From Oscillospiraceae bacterium (lineage in GTDB: Bacteria > Bacillota > Clostridia > Oscillospirales > CAG-272): 51,953 bases of DNA. Under the pieces are notes generated by a model. It was not told the DNA's origin and did not search any database. It saw only the letters and a list, made by a program, of their open reading frames with translations. The stretch spans positions 1-51,953 of the forward strand of contig SVSH01000014.1 in NCBI GenBank assembly GCA_015064395.1, written 5' to 3'. This document shows positions 1 to 6,315 of the stretch, piece after piece (the stretch's first letter is position 1; every line of letters starts with the position of its first letter). The translations under genes were made by a program, and so were the position numbers.

Positions 1-148
1 TTGTTTGAGTAGTATTCTCTTTCAGAATTGCGAGATCTTGTATTTCACACACTCCCATGCTCTCGCATGGAAATTCTTGCTTTGTACTTCTCTCTTTGTT
101 GTTCAATTTTCAAGGACCAAACTCGCTATCCTCGCTCGCGCGGACAGC
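1..148 (-). other. 5' leader of an rRNA operon transcribed leftward out of the window
   Basis: Read on the minus strand, 95-118 contains GGTCCTTGAAAATTGAACAA, the conserved box seen in rRNA leaders and spacers of Clostridia and other Firmicutes, which acts in antitermination and rRNA processing. It lies downstream of a consensus promoter at 155-183. A small hairpin (arms 55-60 and 65-70) follows. The 16S gene itself does not start within the window, so the assignment to an rrn operon rests on the leader box and the promoter. Confidence 0.7.
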
Positions 149-154
149 CTTGAT

Positions 155-183
155 ATTATATCACCCCACCCCTGTTTTGTCAA
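155..183 (-). promoter_or_regulatory. Strong sigma-A promoter for the leftward rRNA operon
   Basis: On the minus strand TTGACA (178-183) and TATAAT (155-160) are separated by exactly 17 bp, a full consensus promoter. It faces away from the alarmone synthetase gene and precedes the rRNA-type leader. Confidence 0.85.
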
Positions 184-267
184 GCACTTTTTTCAAATAT
201 TTTTCGTTTTTTTGACTTTTATAAAAATTCCCTCAAAGCGCACAAAAGTTCCCCGCTTTTTTACGGT

Positions 268-297
268 TTGTTCATGCAATCGGGCAATAAATATATT
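268..297 (+). promoter_or_regulatory. Probable promoter of the alarmone synthetase gene
   Basis: TTGTTC (268-273) and TATATT (292-297) are spaced by 18 bp, about 20 bp upstream of the ribosome site AAGGAGAGG (317-325). An overlapping TATAAT at 297-302 could be the real -10 but has no good -35 partner. Confidence 0.45.
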
Positions 298-334
298 ATA
301 ATAACAGTAGAAAAACAAGGAGAGGATGATTGAT

Positions 335-1012
335 ATGCAAGATTTGACGGAAGTTCTCCGGGGCGAATCGAACGAACGCGACCTTTCCCCGGACATTGCC
401 AAAATTTTTCATACCTACCACGAACTTTTGGAGACACAGCAGCTTTACAATGCTGCGATCAAGGAGATCACCACCAAGCTGGACATTCTCAACGATGAGT
501 TCAAGGTGCGTTTTATGCGCAATCCCATCCACCACGTAGAGAGCCGGCTGAAATCTCCCCGTAGCATTTTCAACAAGCTGGACCGCCGCCACTTGGAGCT
601 GAGCCTGTCGTCGGCCAAGAAAAACCTGAATGACATTGCCGGCATTCGCGTTGTTTGCAGCTATATCGACGACGTATACCGTGTGGCAGACATGCTGTTG
701 CGCCAATCCGATCTGCGATTGGCGGATCGCAACGATTACATCGAGCGTCCCAACGAAAACGGATACCGCTCCCTTCATTTGGACCTGGAGGTGCCTGTCT
801 ACTTAGCAGAGCATACCGAGCACGTCACGGTCGAGGTGCAGATCCGCACCGTCGCCATGGACTTTTGGGCAAGCCTTGAGCACGATCTTCGTTACAAGAC
901 GGACAAAGAGATCCCGGAGGAATTACACCGTGAGATGCTGCAATGTGCCGACGAGATCTCCCGCATCGACCAAAAAATGCAGGATATATACAAACAGATC
1001 CAATCCATGTGA
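335..1012 (+). CDS. Small alarmone synthetase, GTP pyrophosphokinase family (RelQ/RelP type)
   Basis: Makes (p)ppGpp by moving pyrophosphate from ATP to GTP or GDP. About 225 residues with only the synthetase domain: no HD hydrolase and no TGS/ACT regulatory domains, as in YjbM/YwaC of Bacillus. Visible motifs are RLKSPRSIFNKL near residue 70, DIAGIRVVCSYIDD near 100, the substrate-binding NENGYRSLHL near 145 and VEVQIRTVAMDFWASLEHD near 175. An in-frame ATG at 326 touches the AAGGAGAGG ribosome site, so the ATG at 335 is preferred. The gene is divergent from the rRNA promoter, whose output its product would be expected to reduce. RelP versus RelQ cannot be settled by eye. Confidence 0.9.
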   Translation: MQDLTEVLRGESNERDLSPDIAKIFHTYHELLETQQLYNAAIKEITTKLDILNDEFKVRFMRNPIHHVESRLKSPRSIFNKLDRRHLELSLSSAKKNLNDIAGIRVVCSYIDDVYRVADMLLRQSDLRLADRNDYIERPNENGYRSLHLDLEVPVYLAEHTEHVTVEVQIRTVAMDFWASLEHDLRYKTDKEIPEELHREMLQCADEISRIDQKMQDIYKQIQSM

Positions 1013-1037
1013 CATTTCGCCCGTTTTGTGCTATAAT
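1009..1037 (+). promoter_or_regulatory. Promoter of the flavin reductase gene
   Basis: GTGACA (1009-1014, overlapping the stop codon of the previous gene) is followed after 17 bp by TATAAT (1032-1037) with an extended TGC just before it. The next start codon is at 1067 behind GGAGGTGG. Confidence 0.6.
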
Positions 1038-1066
1038 ATTATAAAGTAAATTTCCGGAGGTGGCTT

Positions 1067-1579
1067 ATGTCGGATTTTCATCCCGTTCCCCTTGATCAAT
1101 TTTCCCACCTGTTCGACCGCATCGGGCGCGAGTGGATGCTCATTTCCGCCTCGGACGGTCAGCACACCAATTCCATGACGGCCAGCTGGGGCTGCTTTGG
1201 CGTGCTGTGGGGCAAGCAGGTCGCCGTTTGCTTCATTCGCCCACAGCGCTACACCTTTGAGATCACCGAGCGCGCAAAGACGCTCTCGCTCGCCTTTTTC
1301 GACAAAAGTCATCGCCAGGCGCTGTCCTATATGGGCTCCCACTCGGGGCGCGACGAGGACAAATATCTCGCAACGGGCCTTCATATGATCGCCGACGAGA
1401 ACGGAACGCCCTTCCCCGCCGAGGCACGCATGGTACTGCTTTGCCGACAGATGTATGCCGGGCGACTGCAAAAGGACAATTTTCTGGACCCGTCCGTCAT
1501 TTCCACCCACTACCCCGCCGACGACTATCATCAGATGTACGTCTGCGAGATCGAGCGCGTACTGCTCAAAGAAGATTGA
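1067..1579 (+). CDS. Flavin reductase family protein (FMN-binding split barrel)
   Basis: A 170-residue protein of the flavin-reductase-like/DIM6-NTAB split-barrel fold. The N-terminal part runs WMLISASDGQHTNSMTASWG, the typical stretch in which backbone and Ser/Thr side chains bind FMN phosphate, followed by the RPQRYTFEI strand. It is expected to be a cytoplasmic FMN-dependent oxidoreductase using NAD(P)H; the natural substrate is unknown. The start is supported by GGAGGTGG 7-8 bases upstream. It probably begins a short plus-strand operon with the phosphoesterase at 1600 and the acetyltransferase at 2160. Confidence 0.8.
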   Translation: MSDFHPVPLDQFSHLFDRIGREWMLISASDGQHTNSMTASWGCFGVLWGKQVAVCFIRPQRYTFEITERAKTLSLAFFDKSHRQALSYMGSHSGRDEDKYLATGLHMIADENGTPFPAEARMVLLCRQMYAGRLQKDNFLDPSVISTHYPADDYHQMYVCEIERVLLKED

Positions 1580-1599
1580 AAGGAAAGAAGGATGTCAAA

Positions 1600-2166
1600 A
1601 TGAAACTGATGATCGCCTCCGATCTGCACGGCGACGCCGAATGCACCGTCACTCTGTTGCGCCGCTTTGAGGAGTCGGGTGCCGAGCGTCTTGTACTGCT
1701 TGGCGACCTGCTCTATCACGGGCCGCGCAACGACCTGCCCGCAGGCTACGCCCCCAGGCAGGTGATCACCCTGCTCAATGAAGTGCGTGACCGTTTGATC
1801 TGCGCGCGGGGCAACTGCGACACCGAGGTCGATCAGATGGTGTTGGATTTTCCCATGCTGTCCGACACTGCTTGCCTGTTTGCCGACGGTCACTCCTATA
1901 TCGCGACCCATGGCCACCACAGCGTGCCGCCTCTGCGCGAGGGCGATATTCTGTTGGGCGGCCACACCCACATCCCCTCCTTTGAAAAGCGAAGCACCGA
2001 CACGGGAACAACCTATCTCTATATCAATCCGGGCTCGGTCTCCCTGCCCAAGGAGAACTCGCCGCACAGCTACGTCATCATTGACGGCGACAGTGTCTGC
2101 TTTTATGATCTGAACGGCAAGCTCTACCGCCAAGAAACGATCGGAGAGCGAGGTGCGCTATGCTGA
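1600..2166 (+). CDS. yfcE: YfcE/MJ0936-type metallophosphodiesterase
   Basis: 188 residues of the calcineurin-like phosphoesterase fold, matching the usual YfcE length. Metal-ligand motifs are in order: SDLHGD near residue 7, GDLLYHGPRN near 38, GNCD near 75, THGHH near 107 and GGHTHIP near 125. The YHGPRN(D)LP insertion is typical of YfcE. Biochemically the family hydrolyses phosphodiesters with Mn2+; the physiological substrate is not established. The ATG at 1600 follows AAAGGAAAGAAGG; upstream in-frame starts lie inside the flavin reductase gene. Its stop overlaps the next start in an ATGCTGA arrangement (2160-2166), implying translational coupling. Confidence 0.88.
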   Translation: MKLMIASDLHGDAECTVTLLRRFEESGAERLVLLGDLLYHGPRNDLPAGYAPRQVITLLNEVRDRLICARGNCDTEVDQMVLDFPMLSDTACLFADGHSYIATHGHHSVPPLREGDILLGGHTHIPSFEKRSTDTGTTYLYINPGSVSLPKENSPHSYVIIDGDSVCFYDLNGKLYRQETIGERGALC

Positions 2167-2600
2167 ATATTAGAAAAATCGAGCCGCGTGACCGCGACGT
2201 CTACATGGTTATGGTACAGGATTTTTATCACTCCCCTGCCGTGCTCGCTCCCGTCCCGCTGTCGCACATGGAGGCAGGCTTTGAGGAATTTTGCTCCGAT
2301 TCTCCCTTTACCGACGCCTTTATGTTTGAATATGAGGGGGAGAGCGTCGGCTTCGGTGCGCTGGCCTATACCTACTCGCAGGAGGCGGGTGGACGCGTGG
2401 TATGGATCGAAGAGATCTATCTGCGTCCCGAGCATCGAGGCCGCGGCTTTGGAACCGAATTTATCCATTTCGTCCTTGACACCATCCCCGCCAAGCGCTA
2501 CCGCTTGGAGACCGAGCCCGACAACCTGCGTGCCGCCGAGCTTTACCGTCGGTGCGGATTTGAACATTTTGAGTACGTCAATTACAGATTGGGGCCGTAA
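2160..2600 (+). CDS. GNAT-family N-acetyltransferase
   Basis: 146 residues with the GNAT acetyl-CoA site: the IEEIYLRPEHRGRGFGTEF stretch holds the R/Q-x-x-G-x-G/A pattern (near residues 84-102), then the late motif with AAELYRRCGF near 130. It transfers an acetyl group from acetyl-CoA to an unidentified amine. The gene overlaps the phosphodiesterase gene by 7 bases and is followed immediately by a strong terminator, so it is the last gene of the group. Confidence 0.85.
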   Translation: MLNIRKIEPRDRDVYMVMVQDFYHSPAVLAPVPLSHMEAGFEEFCSDSPFTDAFMFEYEGESVGFGALAYTYSQEAGGRVVWIEEIYLRPEHRGRGFGTEFIHFVLDTIPAKRYRLETEPDNLRAAELYRRCGFEHFEYVNYRLGP

Positions 2601-2601
2601 A

Positions 2602-2637
2602 AAAGAACGTTCTCCCAAGTCGGAGAGCGTTCTTTTT
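2602..2637. terminator. Intrinsic terminator between convergent genes
   Basis: A stem of about 14 bp (arms 2602-2615 and 2622-2636, one G-T wobble) is flanked by A and T runs on both sides. It can stop transcription from the acetyltransferase group and from the opposing gene ending at 2637. Confidence 0.85.
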
Positions 2638-3599
2638 TATTTCCGTTCTGCCGCCATCAGCTCGGCGCGCTTTTGTCGCAGGGCCTCAATTCCCTCCTTG
2701 GCGTCGTCTATGTTCAGCACCGTCTGTTCCATCGGGCACATACCGTCGCCCGCGCGGTTGATGATGACGTCCACGCACTCGCAATAGCCGGTCTTGATGC
2801 CATGGGCGCGGAGCCAGTCGTAGGCCGCGCGGCTCATAGTTAAGCCATAGCATCCCTTGGCACCGCCCTCGGCCAGGATCATGGCCGCCGCTTTGCCGAT
2901 GATCTTATCAACCACGTAGGCGTCTTTGAGTATCCCTTCGTCATACAACTTGAGTAGCGGCCCGATACCTCGCCCCTGCTCGGTACGCACGATCACACCA
3001 TCACGGATGACAACGCAAGCGGCCGCGCCCTGTTCGATGAGGTGGATGGCCGATTGGGTCGCGGCGCATTCGTGTGGGCCTCGGCGCCTACGGACGACCA
3101 ACACGATAGAGGGAATCAACAGCAGTTGAACAACGATACCGGGCAGTCCCGTCGCGAGGGCCGCCCAAACGGTCAGCGCCTTCAACTCTCCGCTGATGAT
3201 GAGCAACAGCCGAAACGTCAATCCATACGCCACCCGACCGCACACCATAGCGATCAGCATAGCGGGATAAACGCCCCACCTCAGGCGACGCAGGCGCGTT
3301 TTATGATATAAAAGTCCGCTGACGGCACCGTAGGTCAAAAGCTCCACGACCATGATGGGCATCATAGGATACGGCACCGGCATACCGGTCAAAACACAGT
3401 TAAGGAGCGGAAGCAGTGCCCCGATCGCCCCGCCGTAAAGGGGACCGCACAAAAGGCCGCACAAAAGTACGGGGATGTGCATGGGAAGCAGTACCGTTCC
3501 GGGTAGTCCCAGACCGTGCGAGGTCGAAAACGGCAATAAAATGCCAACGGCCAATAGCATACCGGTCAGCGCCAGCTTCCCTGTTTTTCTTCTTTCCAT
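2637..3599 (-). CDS. ECF transporter S component fused to a C-terminal DUF1893 domain
   Basis: 320 residues in two parts. Residues 1 to about 170 are hydrophobic with about six membrane segments (LPMHIPVLLCGLLCGPLYGG near 35-55), in the style of substrate-binding S components of energy-coupling-factor vitamin importers. Residues about 180-315 are soluble and match DUF1893 (TM1506 type, a cytidine-deaminase-like fold), with IGKAAAMILAEGGAKGCYG near 235 and INRAGDGMCPMEQTV near 285. The substrate is not identifiable; the ECF ATPases and T component are not in the window and are presumably shared. The ATG follows GGAAGGAG. The leader from its promoter is only about 25 nt, so there is no room for a riboswitch. 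Confidence 0.8.
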   Translation of the reverse strand: MERRKTGKLALTGMLLAVGILLPFSTSHGLGLPGTVLLPMHIPVLLCGLLCGPLYGGAIGALLPLLNCVLTGMPVPYPMMPIMVVELLTYGAVSGLLYHKTRLRRLRWGVYPAMLIAMVCGRVAYGLTFRLLLIISGELKALTVWAALATGLPGIVVQLLLIPSIVLVVRRRRGPHECAATQSAIHLIEQGAAACVVIRDGVIVRTEQGRGIGPLLKLYDEGILKDAYVVDKIIGKAAAMILAEGGAKGCYGLTMSRAAYDWLRAHGIKTGYCECVDVIINRAGDGMCPMEQTVLNIDDAKEGIEALRQKRAELMAAERK

Positions 3600-3628
3600 C
3601 GTCTGCTCCTTCCCGTGGATTTTCTATT

Positions 3629-3657
3629 ATGGTAGCACAAGCCATCGGATTTGTCAA
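3629..3657 (-). promoter_or_regulatory. Promoter of the S-component/DUF1893 gene
   Basis: On the minus strand TTGACA (3652-3657) and TACCAT (3629-3634) are separated by 17 bp. The -10 differs from consensus but the -35 and spacing are perfect. The start codon is at 3599. Confidence 0.7.
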
Positions 3658-3666
3658 GCGACATAC

Positions 3667-3693
3667 AAAAAGGGCGACGCATTCGCGCCGCCC
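3667..3693 (-). terminator. Terminator after the Asn/Gln-rich peptide gene
   Basis: On the minus strand GGGCGGCGC and GCGTCGCCC form a stem around a GAAT loop, followed by a T run. It lies just past the stop codon at 3706. Confidence 0.75.
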
Positions 3694-3705
3694 CTGACAG
3701 GTCGA

Positions 3706-3900
3706 TCAGAACTGACGTCTGTTTTCGTTGTCCTGATTGTTTCTGTTCTGATTCTGATTGTTCTGGTTGTTTTGGTTCTGATTGTTGTTCTGGTTTTGAT
3801 TGTTCTGGTTCTGATTATTCTGATTCTGGTTGTTCTGATTCTGATTGTTTTGGTTGTTCTGGTTCTTGTTCTGGTTATTCTGATTGTTCTGCATGTTCAT
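3706..3900 (-). CDS. Asn/Gln-rich low-complexity small protein (64 residues)
   Basis: The predicted product starts MNMQNNQNNQNK and consists of Asn and Gln at 55 of 64 positions, mostly in a five-residue pattern of the NNQNQ type, ending in the charged tail RNNQDNENRRQF. No signal peptide or membrane segment is present. A ribosome site (GGAGAG) precedes the ATG, a terminator follows the stop, and the frame stays open although the DNA is a simple repeat, all of which favour a real gene. Longer in-frame starts exist upstream but lack a ribosome site. Similar N/Q-rich short proteins occur in Clostridia; Q/N-rich gamma-type spore proteins of Bacillus are a distant compositional parallel. The function is unknown. 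Confidence 0.65.
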   Translation of the reverse strand: MNMQNNQNNQNKNQNNQNNQNQNNQNQNNQNQNNQNQNNNQNQNNQNNQNQNRNNQDNENRRQF

Positions 3901-3908
3901 ACTCTCCT

Positions 3909-3928
3909 TTGCCACTGTAAAATGGCAA
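3909..3928 (-). promoter_or_regulatory. Hairpin abutting the ribosome site of the Asn/Gln-rich peptide gene
   Basis: On the minus strand TTGCCA pairs with TGGCAA across an 8-nt loop, and the 3' arm ends directly at AAGGAG. It may influence ribosome access or transcript processing; no regulator is implied by the sequence. Confidence 0.35.
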
Positions 3929-3980
3929 GCATAGTATGTGAACAATCGGCGGCGAATATGCAATCCGCGCAAAGACGCCG

Positions 3981-5492
3981 TTATTTTTCAGATACAAGCA
4001 TCAATTCCACATCGATATCCTCACGCACATCCCACAGCCGCCAAGGCGCGAAGATGGCAAAGGCCAGCGCGATGCCGAAATCGACAAGCCAGATCATTTC
4101 GCGATCGGGCAACCAATAAAAATACAGCACGTGCATCACGGTAGCAATCACACCAAAGATCAAGGGCAGGAGCAGGTGCCGCTTGAGCTGGGAGCGACGG
4201 ATCACACCAAGCTCCTCCTTGGAATACCGATACGTAGCCGCGCCGTGCGAGCCGGTATAGCGGTCGATCAAAACGGAAACGATCAAAGCAAGGCAGGTCA
4301 GCGTTGCCAGGGCAAAGACAGCCTCCAGGACGGTCGGCACCAGCACGCGGTCGGTATACGCCACGCGCACGTTCCAGTTGCCGTGGTAAGAGGACAGATA
4401 AAATTCCTTAAAAAACCCAATTTGGGAAAGATAGGTATAGGTCGAAACACCGGTATTCACCGCAAAGATCACGGCGCAGAGCCGGGTCAACGCGCGAGGA
4501 AGATAATGACGAAGGAAAACGAGAGAGAGCAGCAAGCAAAGCGGCGTGATCATGCCGGGCAACAGATTGACGCCATCCACGTAGAAATTGACGCAAAAGG
4601 CACATCCGACCGTGATGCACACAAGGGCGTGACGCAGACGGCGGGCAGGCACACGGGAGGGATGAGCCAGCTCATCCTCGGTGCACTTTGCCTCCAGACG
4701 CTCCCAAAAGGGCGTGTCCGTTGCGATATATCGGCAGTAGGAGATCATGCGGCACAGCCACACGATGCCGACGATGATGCCGGCAAAAAAGGTCATCGCA
4801 CGGAAGCCGTTGATATAGGAATACCACGGAAACTTCACCGCTCCCACGTCATACGCGCCGTGGGCAAGAGCCGCCAGCTCAGGCAAGACGCACAGCACCG
4901 TTTTCAACACGGCAAACGTCTGGCAAGCAACGCAGGCGCGATCGGTAATATCCCGTCTCTTTTGTCGACTCCAGGCGCGCACGCGACGCTCCATTCGCTG
5001 CCGTTTTTGCGCTGTCAATCCCCCCTTTCGCTCCAGACGCTCCATGCGAGCATTCAGTCGGGCAATGCGGCGGGTCAGCACGGTTTCAAACACGACCGTG
5101 CCGTCAAGGCGGGTCGCCAGATAGGACAAGCCGTGGAACAGCTGATGGCAGGCAGGTAAAACAACGATGAGCTCCAGCACGCCGATCACGAAGGTAACCA
5201 GTAGCAAAAGGGTCGGTTGCTCGCTGGCGCTGGTGGAGGAAAAGATCCAAACAAATCCCAAGCCTCTTGCCACACTCAGCCAAGCCAGGCGGCGCAAGGC
5301 ACGGCTGACCTCAAAAAAGCTTTCGTCCAGGGCCGAGACACGGCGCAACGCCGCCAAGAGCAGCAAATATCCGATCACGTCGGGCAAAAGATCCAGCGTA
5401 TGAAAATTCGGATTGCTCAGCAAGACAAGGGCGGGCAGCCACAAGACGGCACGCCAGTGGATGCGTTGCAATGCAGTTTTTTCTTTTCGCAT
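3981..5492 (-). CDS. Polytopic membrane protein of unknown function (503 residues)
   Basis: I do not recognise a named family. The N-terminal region includes FHTLDLLPDVIGYLLLLAAL, a segment style (LLPD-IGY) recurrent in uncharacterised clostridial membrane proteins. Several hydrophobic segments follow, with a basic, coiled-coil-like stretch near residues 135-180 (RRIARLNARMERLERKGG) between two membrane halves. The start at 5492 is chosen because AGGAGAGG lies upstream; a further in-frame start at 5528 would overlap the upstream gene. The gene is 32 bp from the preceding membrane-protein gene in the same orientation and belongs to a series running secA, membrane protein, membrane protein. A role at the membrane is all that can be inferred. 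Confidence 0.75.
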   Translation of the reverse strand: MRKEKTALQRIHWRAVLWLPALVLLSNPNFHTLDLLPDVIGYLLLLAALRRVSALDESFFEVSRALRRLAWLSVARGLGFVWIFSSTSASEQPTLLLLVTFVIGVLELIVVLPACHQLFHGLSYLATRLDGTVVFETVLTRRIARLNARMERLERKGGLTAQKRQRMERRVRAWSRQKRRDITDRACVACQTFAVLKTVLCVLPELAALAHGAYDVGAVKFPWYSYINGFRAMTFFAGIIVGIVWLCRMISYCRYIATDTPFWERLEAKCTEDELAHPSRVPARRLRHALVCITVGCAFCVNFYVDGVNLLPGMITPLCLLLSLVFLRHYLPRALTRLCAVIFAVNTGVSTYTYLSQIGFFKEFYLSSYHGNWNVRVAYTDRVLVPTVLEAVFALATLTCLALIVSVLIDRYTGSHGAATYRYSKEELGVIRRSQLKRHLLLPLIFGVIATVMHVLYFYWLPDREMIWLVDFGIALAFAIFAPWRLWDVREDIDVELMLVSEK

Positions 5493-5524
5493 CGGTGATA
5501 CCTCTCCTTTTGGGAATGCACCGC

Positions 5525-6283
5525 TCAATCGCGGTGGCGCTTGTTGCGCAATTCCTCTTTGGCGCGTTGCTTTTGCGACATACGCGCCGTTTGCTTTTCA
5601 TAGCGGCGGCGGGCATTGTCAGCATGATACTGACGGTCAGCCTCGATCGCCTGCTTCTCTTTTTCGTCAAAGGCCCGTCTCATGCGGTTGATCGCCCCAA
5701 AACGGGACGGCGCTCTTGGCGCATCCTCTCCGCCACCTGCCGGCACGATGCGCATATAGCAGGAGTACAAAAGCACGCAGTTGCAAATGGCAAACGCCAC
5801 CCGGGAAAGAACCAGGGGAGGATATACGACCAGCGCGACTTGTTCAGTAGGGATCAGAGCATGAACGACAAACAAGACGCCGTAAAGCAGAACAAGCACC
5901 AGGTTGCGCACCGCCCTCACCGCATTTTTAGAAACGGACAACCGCTGAGCAATTTCCTTCACCGCAAAGGCCAGCGCCACGTGGAAGATGATGCTCCCGG
6001 CAAAATCCAGCCAAGATACAACCGTCGTAATTTCCTTTACCACGAAGCCGAAGGTAATGCCCAAGGCTGTTTCCGCCTGGGCAAAGGTGCGCCACACCGA
6101 AAGAATTGCCAGTGCGATCGCACACCACTTGGCATAGCGAAAACGCTTGCAATAACGCTGAAGGCCGGAGAGGCCCGCATACATCATCGCATAGGCGATC
6201 ACGTGAACGAAGGGAGCGAACAGCGAGTTAAGTCCCAAAATATATTCAAGAAAATAGCCGAAAAATAACAGTCCCCAGCCCAT
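5525..6283 (-). CDS. Membrane protein with basic coiled C-terminal tail, unknown function
   Basis: 252 residues. Residues 1 to about 175 contain five or six hydrophobic segments; the last 65 or so residues are highly charged and helical (KEKQAIEADRQYHADNARRR), ending RNKRHRD, likely a cytoplasmic tail. No enzyme motif is visible. The gene starts 32 bp after the secA stop codon and ends 32 bp before the next membrane protein gene, so co-transcription with both is likely. Whether it has anything to do with protein export is unproven. Confidence 0.72.
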   Translation of the reverse strand: MGWGLLFFGYFLEYILGLNSLFAPFVHVIAYAMMYAGLSGLQRYCKRFRYAKWCAIALAILSVWRTFAQAETALGITFGFVVKEITTVVSWLDFAGSIIFHVALAFAVKEIAQRLSVSKNAVRAVRNLVLVLLYGVLFVVHALIPTEQVALVVYPPLVLSRVAFAICNCVLLYSCYMRIVPAGGGEDAPRAPSRFGAINRMRRAFDEKEKQAIEADRQYHADNARRRYEKQTARMSQKQRAKEELRNKRHRD

Positions 6284-6315
6284 GCTGTCCTCCTTTCTCG
6301 TGACGGTTCACGTAT

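Noticed and set aside
1-148. Part of a 16S or 23S rRNA gene
   Set aside because: No conserved rRNA core sequence is present; only the leader box and promoter can be seen.
3600-3705. Vitamin riboswitch upstream of the S-component gene
   Set aside because: The promoter lies about 30 bp from the start codon, so the leader is too short.
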